A stretch of 64,000 nt of DNA from Chloroflexota bacterium (GTDB lineage: Bacteria; Chloroflexota; Dehalococcoidia; Tepidiformales; Tepidiformaceae): assembly GCA_026710655.1 (NCBI GenBank), contig JAPOQN010000031.1, positions 58,914 to 122,913 on the forward strand, given 5' to 3'. Positions within the stretch are counted from its first letter, which is position 1; every line of letters begins with the position of its first letter. The notes under the pieces were generated by a model. That model worked only from the letters and a program-made list of their open reading frames with translations. It did not search any database and was not told the origin of the DNA. Of the stretch, positions 32,116-50,200 are shown one piece after another. A program made the translations under genes and the position numbers.

Positions 32116-33636
32116 ATGCCCGATGACTCCAGGCCCAACATCGTGATCATCATGGCCGACCAGTTGCGCGCCGACGCCCTCGGCTGCGCCGGCAACGACA
32201 TCATCCGCACACCCAACATCGACCGCCTCGCGGCCGAGGGCGTGCGCTTCGACCGCGCGTTCTGCCAGGGTCCCCTCTGCATGCCCGCCCGCTGGTCGCT
32301 CCTGACGGGCCGCTACGTCCGCGACCACGGCGTCTTCGAGAACGACTGGGACATGACCCAGGACATCCCCAACCTCGCCCAGCACCTCCAGCAGGCCGGC
32401 TACTACACGAGCTGCATCGGGAAGATGCACCTCTTCGCCGACGAAACCCTCGTCTGCGGCCGCCCCGAGCTCGCCTCCGACCCGCACGTCACGCCCCGCT
32501 ACCGCCAGGTCGGCTTCGATGAGCCCCATCCCGCCCCGGAGAAGAACGGCGTCATGGGCCTCGACTGCGAGTACGTCGACTACCTCAAGGACCGGGACCT
32601 CTTCGACATGTACGGCGAGTGGTTCCACCTTCGCGCCTACCCCAAGAAGACACGCGACCATCTCGGCCTCCCCATGTGGTTCCCGGAGTCGACGCCGCTG
32701 CCCAACGACGCCTACCTCGATACCTGGACCGGCCAGCAAGTCGTGAAGTGGATCGACGAGTACGACAGCGACCAGCCCTTCTTCCAGTGGGTCGGTTTCC
32801 CCGGCCCCCACGAGCCCCACGACGCCCCCAGCGACTACGTCGACCTCTACCGCAACGTCGAGATCCCCGTCGGCGAGCGCATTCCCCCCGAGGTCCCCGA
32901 GTCGGGGCCGCTCCACACCCTCATGCGCTGGCTCCAGACCACCGCCCAGTGGGAGGGCCTCACGGACGACATCGTCCAGCTCCTCACCCGCTACTACTAC
33001 GCCAACATCACCGCCATCGACGACCAGGTGGGGGAGATCGTCGAAGCCCTCGAACGCAAGGGCATCCTCGACAACACCTGGATCATCTTCACCGCCGACC
33101 ACGGCGAGATGATGGGCGACCACTGGATGCTCTGGAAGATGCTGTTCTACGAACAGTCCGCCACCGTCCCCCTCATCGTCCGCCCGCCCGCCGGCATGGA
33201 GGGTCGCACCGTCGAAGGCATCGTCGAGCACGTCGACGTGACCGCCACGCTCGAGGCGGTCACGGGCATCGCGCCCCTCCCCAACAACGAAGGCCAGTCC
33301 CTCATGGGGCACATCGATGGCAGTGGCGGCCCCACCCGCGAGGTTGCCCACAGCGAGAACTACGGCTTCGGCATGTTCGCCACCGACCGCTACAAGCTCG
33401 TCGTCTTCGAGGACACGAAGGAGCCTGCCCAGCTCTTCGACCTGCAGGAGGACCCCGATGAGAATGTCAACGTCGTGGCCGACCCCGGCTACGCAGACGT
33501 CATTGACCAGATGATGCGCGACCACGTTGAGCCGTTCTTGGCGACACCCCCCCTGCGACCGGCGCGGGGCATCTGGGAGGTGCAGGCTGGTCGCTACGAG
33601 GGCAACCGCCACCTGGCGGTGCGCTACCCGAAGTAG
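32116..33636 (+). CDS. Type I sulfatase
   Basis: A 506-residue sulfatase without signal peptide. Metal ligands are in NIVIIMADQLRADALGC. The formylglycine site is GPLCMPARWSLLTGRYVR (C-x-P-x-R), followed by GKMHLF and, later, FTADHGEMMGDHWMLWKMLF. The closing part (LFDLQEDPDENVNVV) is typical of choline-sulfatase/heparan-N-sulfatase-like members. ATG 32116 with AAGGACC upstream is favoured over longer in-frame starts inside the permease gene. It requires FGE, encoded at 27352-28359. It shares the transcription unit with the ABC transporter genes. Confidence 0.93.
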   Translation: MPDDSRPNIVIIMADQLRADALGCAGNDIIRTPNIDRLAAEGVRFDRAFCQGPLCMPARWSLLTGRYVRDHGVFENDWDMTQDIPNLAQHLQQAGYYTSCIGKMHLFADETLVCGRPELASDPHVTPRYRQVGFDEPHPAPEKNGVMGLDCEYVDYLKDRDLFDMYGEWFHLRAYPKKTRDHLGLPMWFPESTPLPNDAYLDTWTGQQVVKWIDEYDSDQPFFQWVGFPGPHEPHDAPSDYVDLYRNVEIPVGERIPPEVPESGPLHTLMRWLQTTAQWEGLTDDIVQLLTRYYYANITAIDDQVGEIVEALERKGILDNTWIIFTADHGEMMGDHWMLWKMLFYEQSATVPLIVRPPAGMEGRTVEGIVEHVDVTATLEAVTGIAPLPNNEGQSLMGHIDGSGGPTREVAHSENYGFGMFATDRYKLVVFEDTKEPAQLFDLQEDPDENVNVVADPGYADVIDQMMRDHVEPFLATPPLRPARGIWEVQAGRYEGNRHLAVRYPK

Positions 33637-33679
33637 GGGAACCTCAAGTCACGGTCACGCCGGCGCGAGGGGTGGCCGC

Positions 33680-34588
33680 CTACCGGAAGTCGTGCTGGGC
33701 CAGGAACTCGCGCACGGCCTCGGCGCACGTCTCGGGCTGTTCGAGCTGCAGGAAGTGGCTGGCGTCCGGCAGGAAGTCGTAGTCGACCTCGCGGATGTCC
33801 CCCAGGTCGAGCGTGGGCAGGTAGGAGTAGGGCAGCGTGGGGTCTGCTCCGTAGGCCTTGATCGGGCAGGCGACCGCGGCAAAATCCACGAGTATCGAGA
33901 AGATCCTGCCGTACTCAATTATCTGCGCCTCGTATTCGGGGGGGCAGATGAGCTCGTACCCCTCTCGCCCGGCAGACTCCCGCAGGGTGGTGTCGGCCAT
34001 CAGCTGGAGCAGGCCCGCAACCGCGTTGCGGAAACTCGGTGAGAATCCGAGCAACTCGACGAACGCCTCCTTGCTCGCGAACTGGTAGCCGCGGCGACGC
34101 GCCCTCGTCGCGGTCTTGATCGATGCTTCGTCGAACTCTTCGTGGCTCACGCCGGGCTTCCGCAGGGGAGGGTCGAACAGGAACAGCGCCTCGAACCCGC
34201 TGCAGTTGCTGGGCGAGAGCAGCGTTGTCGTCCCCGACACGGAGTGAAACACCCCCGCCTTCGGCTTCGCCCCGTACTCCTTATCGATAGCTTCGAGGAT
34301 GGCATCCTGGTCCCGCGCGATGGTCGGGATGTTGTGGCCCAGGAGAGGTCCCACCTCGTTCCAGCCGTGGTTCCGCAGGTCGTACATCAGCAGGTCGAAG
34401 TCATCCGCCAGCAGTGACCAGAAGGGGTAGTACAGGTCGATCGCCAGCCCGTTGCCGTGGCTGAGCACCAGCCGCGGGCCTTCCGGGTTCCCGTGCCGCC
34501 GAACCGTGATGACCGTGTTCTTGTCCACGCGCACGTCGAGCGTCGAGCGTGGCTCCGATACCCGCCACACCGTCTCCCCACCGGTCAT
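33680..34588 (-). CDS. Alpha/beta hydrolase of the polyketide operon
   Basis: A 302-residue alpha/beta hydrolase. The oxyanion strand is RLVLSHGNGLAIDLYYPFW, the nucleophile elbow is VFHSVSGTTTLL (Ser in HSVSG), and the C-terminal catalytic His is in LPDASHFLQLEQP. No signal peptide is seen. Its start overlaps the PPTase stop by 4 nt, so it is co-transcribed with PPTase, ACP and PKS. In that setting a thioesterase-like product release or editing role is plausible, because the PKS has no TE domain. This is inference from context; sequence alone gives only an esterase/hydrolase. Confidence 0.85.
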   Translation of the reverse strand: MTGGETVWRVSEPRSTLDVRVDKNTVITVRRHGNPEGPRLVLSHGNGLAIDLYYPFWSLLADDFDLLMYDLRNHGWNEVGPLLGHNIPTIARDQDAILEAIDKEYGAKPKAGVFHSVSGTTTLLSPSNCSGFEALFLFDPPLRKPGVSHEEFDEASIKTATRARRRGYQFASKEAFVELLGFSPSFRNAVAGLLQLMADTTLRESAGREGYELICPPEYEAQIIEYGRIFSILVDFAAVACPIKAYGADPTLPYSYLPTLDLGDIREVDYDFLPDASHFLQLEQPETCAEAVREFLAQHDFR

Positions 34589-35322
34589 CGGGGCTCTGCT
34601 TGGTCCGGGCCGGGCTCGCCGTCGACCTCCTGGGCAAGGGCGGCGGCGAACTGCTCGTCGCCGATGTCCTCCACCTCCCAGGTCACTTCGGGCAGCTGTG
34701 GCAACCGGAGCTTCCCGCGTGGCTCACCGCGGCGCACCGCCGCCGGGACCTCGAACGTGGTCGCGTCGAGCAGCAGGCCGTTGCCGTGCGCCTTCAACAG
34801 CGCTTCCTTCATCGTCCAGAGCCGCAAGAAGCGGCGCAGGCGCTCCGGTTCCGCGGTCGCGGCGACCTCGCGCCGCTCGTCCTCGGCGAGGACGCCGTCC
34901 ATCAGCAGTTCCAGGTTGCGGCGCGGGACGAGCTCCTCGACATCCACGCCTAACCGGCCCTCCGGTGCGAACGCGATCAACCCGTGCCGGCCGCTGTGGC
35001 TCACGTTGAAGCTGATGGGAGCCGGCGCGCCCGCCACCGTCGCCCACGGCTTGCCGTGCTCAGAGGTCGGGAAGGCGAGCACGTCACTCCGGCAGCCGAG
35101 CTGCTCGCACAGCACCGCCCGGAGCGCGGCGCGGCACAGGACGAATTGGCGGCGAGGCCCGGAATACGGGTACCGCTCCCAGCGTTCCCGCTCTTCGGGG
35201 TTGAGGCGTTCTAGCGCTTCCGCCTCGCGGTCCGCGTGGGGCGCCAGATCGACGTGCAGGACCGTTGCGCTGCCGGTCGCTGTGAAGGGGCGGTACCACG
35301 GTGCGTCAACAGGAGCTGACAT
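34585..35322 (-). CDS. 4'-phosphopantetheinyl transferase, Sfp type
   Basis: A 245-residue PPTase with duplicated half-domains. Recognisable elements are FPTSEHGKPWATV, ISFNVSHSGRHGLIAF, the Mg-binding GVDVEEL and LRLWTMKEALLKAHGNGL (WxxKEAxxK). It transfers the phosphopantetheine arm of CoA to the conserved Ser of carrier proteins. The intended targets are probably the PKS ACP and the free ACP encoded just upstream. Cytosolic. It overlaps the hydrolase by 4 nt and starts 52 nt after the ACP stop. Confidence 0.93.
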   Translation of the reverse strand: MSAPVDAPWYRPFTATGSATVLHVDLAPHADREAEALERLNPEERERWERYPYSGPRRQFVLCRAALRAVLCEQLGCRSDVLAFPTSEHGKPWATVAGAPAPISFNVSHSGRHGLIAFAPEGRLGVDVEELVPRRNLELLMDGVLAEDERREVAATAEPERLRRFLRLWTMKEALLKAHGNGLLLDATTFEVPAAVRRGEPRGKLRLPQLPEVTWEVEDIGDEQFAAALAQEVDGEPGPDQAEPR

Positions 35323-35374
35323 CGCAGGTCACGCGCTCCTGTCGGAATCGAGAGTTGGGAGCCGAGCCGGCCCC

Positions 35375-35614
35375 TCAGGCTGCGTCGAGGTGAGCGATCA
35401 GGTCTCGCGGCGTCAGGAGCTCGGCGAACTGCTCTGCGGAGATATCGACGCCGAACTCTTCGTTGACCAGCTTCCAGAACGCCACGATGTCGGGGGAGGG
35501 GACGCCCGCGTCGGCGAAGTTCCGGTCCAGATCAATCGGCGCGCCGGTACTACGGCCCTCGACCTCCAGGTTGTCGTCGACGATCTTCCTCAGGCGCTCT
35601 TCGGTTGTGGCCAC
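35375..35614 (-). CDS. Free acyl carrier protein with atypical PSP attachment motif
   Basis: A 79-residue acidic four-helix carrier protein (RLRKIVDDNLEVEG, DRNFADAGVPSPDIVAFWKL, EFGVDISAEQFAELLTPRDL). The usual G-x-D-S-L-x-x-V becomes G-V-P-S-P-D-I-V: the Ser for phosphopantetheine is kept, but both neighbours are Pro. The start is GTG 35614, with AGGAG 10 nt upstream. It sits between the PKS and the PPTase. The PKS second module has a KS but no ACP, so this discrete ACP may serve it. Confidence 0.85.
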   Translation of the reverse strand: MATTEERLRKIVDDNLEVEGRSTGAPIDLDRNFADAGVPSPDIVAFWKLVNEEFGVDISAEQFAELLTPRDLIAHLDAA

Positions 35615-35703
35615 GCGTGCAATCTCCTGTAGTCAGTATGGGGTCAGTTGCTCGGCAACAATAGGCATGGCCTTGGGGCTCGTCAACGATGCGTCTCGCG
35701 CCT

Positions 35704-45162
<9,459 letters not shown>

Positions 45163-45259
45163 CCCCTGCTCCCGGGCAACCATGCTGGCCGCGCTCAGGC
45201 TCGGACCATAGCACGCAGAGCAGCGCCGTTTTGTCGGCGGGCCTACCCTCGATCGCCCG

Positions 45260-47008
45260 CTAGCGCGAGCCCTTCACCTGCACCGTCACGACATCCAGCC
45301 CGTAGTACTTCTGGTGATGCACCGAGGAGGCGTAATGGCGCAGCAGCCGCAGCGAAATCTCGCTTTCCTGCAGCCCCTCCGACTCTTCGTCCAGGTACGC
45401 CAGCCGGTCCTCCAGGTTCTCCTCGTCGAACACCGCCAGGAACTCCATCTGGACCGCGCCGGTTTCCGGTTGAGCGGCAACGATGAGGCGGGGCGCATCG
45501 TCCGCCTCCGCCTCCTGGTCGGCTGGAATGAGGCTCATCAACGCCTCCTCGGCAGCGGCGCCCAGCCGCTCCAGCGAGGCTTCGTTCCACCCGAGCCTGC
45601 CCGCGATTCCTCGCACGAACGCGTCGAGCTCGGGCAGCGAGTCGGCGTGCAGCTTCGACTGCAGCCGGCCGCCCTGGCTCGGGCTGGTCAGCTCCAGGAA
45701 CGCCGTCATCACGACCGCCGCCAGCGCCCCGATCAGCATGCCGTTGTCGAGCAGCCGCCCCCACGTCCCGCCCACCAGGTCCGCGAAGATCGTCTGGTGC
45801 TCGACCCCCGCCCCCAGCGAGAACGCGATCCCGACGACCAGCATCTTCTGCGCGGTCAACCCGTCCTGGACCACCGTGCGGATGCCGGCCACGAAGAGCA
45901 GGGCGATGGCGGTCAGCAGGAACGCCCCCATGACCGGGTTGGGGATCGTCAGCACCAGCGCCGGCAGCTTCGGAAACAGCGCCAGCACTACGAACGCCCC
46001 GCCGATGACGTAGCCGACGTTTCGCGAGGCCACGCCCGTCAGGCTCGCGAGCGAGACGCTCGTGGAGGAGAACACCGTCGTTGGTGGGGTCCCCGCCAGG
46101 CCCGACAGGAAGATGCCGACGCCGTTCGTGTTGAGCGACCCCTGCACGAGCCGGAAGTCGGTCACGCGCGGCCGGCGGCGAGAGGCGCCCTGCATCGCCA
46201 CGCTGTCGCCGATGTTCTTGACGCCGCCGACGAGCGTGATCACCACGAACACGGGCAGCAGCGCCCAGAACTCCGCCCCCGGGGTGAAGTCGAAGCCGGG
46301 GAACCCGCTCCCCGAGGGAATGCCCGCCCAGTTGGCGTCGAGCAGCGGCTGCGGGTCGTACGCCCCGAAGATCGCCGCCACCGCGGTTCCCACCCCGATG
46401 CCGATGAGGGGCGACCACAGCCGCCAACGTCCCGAAGCCCGAAGCGCCATCGCCGTGGCGATGGCCAGCGTGATGAGCGCGACCGTCGGACCGGTCGCCC
46501 CGGGCACGTCATCCGGCACCTCCTGCACGCGGTCCAGGGCGATCGGCAGGATCGTCACCGCCAGCAGCATCAGCACCGTGCCCGAAACGACCGGCGTGAT
46601 GATCCGCCGCAGCTGTGGAAGCCAGATGGCCAGCGCCAGGTAGAAGAGCGACGCCACCACGATCAGGCTCGCCAGCAAGGGGGGACCGCCCCCTTCCAGC
46701 GCCAGCACCGATACGGCCACGAAGTTGGGGGTCGCCCCCATGATGAGGATGTGCCCCGCCCCCAACCGCCACAACCGGCTCGCCTGCAGCGCCGTCAGCA
46801 CCCCCGCGATGATCAGCGCTGCGAACACCGCCCACGAGAGGTAGCTCTCATCCTGCCCGCCCGCCCTCGTCGTGATCGCCACGACCAGGACCAGTGGCGC
46901 CACCGCGAGCAGGACTCCCTGCAACCCCACGCTCAGGGCGACGAGCGGCGGACAGCCCTCGTCCGCCTCGTACTGGATCGCGTCGTTGACGCCACCTGCC
47001 TGCATCAC
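45260..47008 (-). CDS. NCS2-type (xanthine/uracil permease-like) transporter with C-terminal GHKL-like domain, copy B
   Basis: A 582-residue paralogue of the protein at 23162-24901. The membrane part contains PVVSGTVLMLLAVTILPIAL and the core GTPPTTVFSSTSVSLASLTG with VASRNVGYVIGG, as in NCS2 symporters. The extra soluble domain (about 455-582; LGWNEASLERLGAAAEEALM, then LLRHYASSVHHQKYYGLDVV) is clearly homologous between the two copies, including the ending VVTVQVKGSR/VVTVQVEGAT. ATG 47008 or 47005 has AGGAG upstream. It stands alone between the PKS and the macroglobulin gene. The substrate is not assignable. Confidence 0.8.
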   Translation of the reverse strand: MMQAGGVNDAIQYEADEGCPPLVALSVGLQGVLLAVAPLVLVVAITTRAGGQDESYLSWAVFAALIIAGVLTALQASRLWRLGAGHILIMGATPNFVAVSVLALEGGGPPLLASLIVVASLFYLALAIWLPQLRRIITPVVSGTVLMLLAVTILPIALDRVQEVPDDVPGATGPTVALITLAIATAMALRASGRWRLWSPLIGIGVGTAVAAIFGAYDPQPLLDANWAGIPSGSGFPGFDFTPGAEFWALLPVFVVITLVGGVKNIGDSVAMQGASRRRPRVTDFRLVQGSLNTNGVGIFLSGLAGTPPTTVFSSTSVSLASLTGVASRNVGYVIGGAFVVLALFPKLPALVLTIPNPVMGAFLLTAIALLFVAGIRTVVQDGLTAQKMLVVGIAFSLGAGVEHQTIFADLVGGTWGRLLDNGMLIGALAAVVMTAFLELTSPSQGGRLQSKLHADSLPELDAFVRGIAGRLGWNEASLERLGAAAEEALMSLIPADQEAEADDAPRLIVAAQPETGAVQMEFLAVFDEENLEDRLAYLDEESEGLQESEISLRLLRHYASSVHHQKYYGLDVVTVQVKGSR

Positions 47009-47217
47009 GGCTCCTGGGTCGGCGCTTGGTCCCCGCGCTTATACGCCCGCGCCCGACGCCGCGTCCACGGCGCTTCCCGCGAGGGAACGATCCCGCACCC
47101 GGCCGCATAGAAGTAGGTGACGGCCTCTACCCCGCCCGCGAGCGCTACGAGCGGATGAGGGTAATTCGCAGGGGCTGGTGGTAGGGTGTCGGCACCCTTG
47201 GGGAGGATGCGTCGCGC

Positions 47218-50200
47218 GTGATTCGCCGTGCAGCCCTCGCGCATGCAGCCATCGGCGCCCTCGTGGTGGCGCTGGCGCTCATAACCGGCCCCACCCCCTT
47301 CTCCGCCGCCGCCCACCCCGGGCACGAGACCGTCGACGTCGACGTGCGTGTCTGGCAGCACGTCCAGGATCCTCTCCTTATCCACATCAGCGCCCGCCCC
47401 GAGGGTGTCCGCTGGGACACCCTCGGCACGGTTCGCCTGCACCTCGACAACGGCCTTAGCAGCGACCGCCGGTACCGCTTCGGCGACATCACCGTCGAAG
47501 GCGTCGAGGTCCGCGTCTGGCAACGCGTGACCCAGCCCCTGCGCATCCACATCAGCGCGCGCCCGGTCGGCGGCGACTGGGGCGTGCTCGGAACGATCCG
47601 CCTCCACCTCGACGATGGCCACAGCACCAGCGGGAACTACCGCTACGGCGACATCACCGTGGCCGTGCCCCTGGCTCCCGGCGGACCGCCCGTCGTCGTC
47701 TCGCCCGGCGGCGACGAGGTTCCCCGCCTGGCCATCCTCACCATCGCCTTCGACGAGCCGCCCGGCGTGACCGATGGCTCCGACGTGGTCTCCATCGCCC
47801 CGCCCGTGGAGGGCTCGTTCGTGTGGGCGGATGCCCGCACGCTCCTCTTCCAGCCCCACTACCCCGGCTGGCAGCGCGGGCAGCGGTACACGGTCGTCGT
47901 CGACGGTCCTGCCGCCGGGCTCACGGCCGACCACACGCACACATTCGTTGTCGAGGGCGGGTTGGAGGTCGCGCACGTCATCCCCGGCGACGGCGACACC
48001 GAGGTTCCGGCGGCCGCCCAGATCTTCGTCCAGTTCAACCGCTCCGTGGCCGCGCTCACGGTCCCGCAGGAGGGGCCGGCGCCCGCGGTGCTCGAATTCG
48101 ACCCGCCCCTTGAAGGCACGGGCGAGTGGCTCAACACCTCGCTCTACCGCTTCCTCCCCACCAACCTGCAGCCGAGCACGACCTACTCCGTGCGTATCCC
48201 CGCGGGGCTGACCTCCGCCGCCGACGGCGTGCTCGACGCCGACTTCGCCTGGACTTTCTCCACCATCCAGCCCGACGCCACGGGCTTCGAGCCCGCGGAC
48301 GAGGCGACGCACGTAGAGCCGGACAGTCTCGTGGTGGTCACCTTCAACCAGCCGATGGACCGCGAGTCCGTGCAGGCCGGACTCGTGCTGCGCTCGTCGG
48401 CAGGGGAGGCGGTCGCCTCCTCCTTCGAGTGGAACGAGGACGGCGCCGTCGTCACGGTCGCGCCCGACGCCCCGCTGCTCCTCGACACGGAGTACGAGGT
48501 GGTCGCCCGTGCTGGCCTCCGTGGGGCGAACGCGGGCGAGATGCGCTCCGAGCGAGCCTCGACCTTCCGCGTCACGGCCCTGCCAAGGCTCATCCGCACC
48601 CATCCAGAGGACGGCTCCACGGACGCATCGCGGTACGGGATCGAGCTCGTCTACAACAACCCGATGGACGTGGACTCCTTCGAGGGACGGGTCTCGATCA
48701 ACGGTATCGATCCCGAGGACATCGAGATTCGGTCGTACCGCTGGCAACCTACGAGCATTTCCATCCGCGCCCCGTTCGAGCACTCGACCGAGTACACCGT
48801 GCGCATCGCGGAGGGCGTCAGCGACCGCGGCGGCCGCACGGTCACCGCCGCCCACGAGTTCTCCTTCAGGACGAGCCCGCCATCGCCCTCGCTCAGCCTG
48901 GCCGCCCCGTCCAGCATGTCCACCCTCTCGAGCAGCGGTGAGCAGGTGCTCTACTACCACGCCGCCCGCCTCGACGAGGTCCGTTTCCGCCTCTACGCCC
49001 TGTCCGACGACGAAACAGAGACCCTCTTGCGGCGGGGATACGTCGAGCGCTACTGGGGCGACGGCTTCTGGCCCGAGGCGGAGCCCCTGCGCGAGTGGTC
49101 GGAAGCGATTGCCGAGGACTTGCGAGATTCCTCGCGGCTCTACTCCACGGCCCTCGGGGATACAGGCGCGCTGGAGAAGGGCCACTACCTCGTGGTCGCC
49201 GACTACGAGGGTATCTACCGCCCCCTCAAGCTCATGGTGAGCGTCGTCGATACCGCCATCGCGACCAAGCAGGCGTTCGACGAATTGCTCGTCTGGGCCC
49301 TGGACTACGACACCGGGGAACCCCTCGACGCGACCAGCGTCCGCACCGCTCCCCTTGATGAGGGGCGACTGAGGCCCTACCGCACGGCCACCACCGACAC
49401 CGACGGGCTCGCCCGCTTCGCAGACCCGTTCACTGATGGCTTCTGGGCGTACGGGTATGAGACCAGCCTTGTCCGGGTTGACTCGGAAGGCCGGCAGGGT
49501 GTTGCGTCCACGTCACAGGACTCCGGTATCTCACCCTGGTCGATTGGCATCAACACGGCTCACTCCCCACCGGGTTGGCGTTCCCATGCATTCACGGACA
49601 GGCCCATCTACCGGCCCGGGGAAACGGTCTACTTCAAGGCGGTTGTCCGAAGCGAGGACGACGCCTCCTACTCGCTCCCGCCCGCCGAGACCTCCGTAAA
49701 CGTCCGGTTCCGGGATGCTCGCTACGAGACGCTCTCCTCTACCCGGATCGCCCTCAGCGACCTGGGAACGCTCAGCGCCAGCGAGGTGCTCCCTACCGAT
49801 GCGCCCACGGGGACCTACTCCGTCGTGGTCACCGATGACAACGACGACCGCATCGCGTGGACCTCCTTCACCGTGGCCGAGTTCCGTGTGCCTGAGTTCG
49901 AGGTCGAGCTCGCAACGCCGCAGATCGACTACGTGGCCGGGGACACGATCGCCGCGGAGGCGCAGGCGACCTTCTTCTTCGGCGGCCCCGTCCCCGACTC
50001 GGCCGTCGAGTGGGCCGTCCAGGCGATCCCGACCGAGATCCGCGTTGAGGACTACGAGGACTACTCCTTCTCCGAGCGCGACTACTACTGGCGGTGGTAC
50101 GGCAGCTCTTACTCCGACCTGCGCAGTCGCGGCGAGACGGCCACCGACGCCGAAGGGCTGGCCCGCTTCGACGTGCCCGCCACGATCGAGGAGGACGAGG

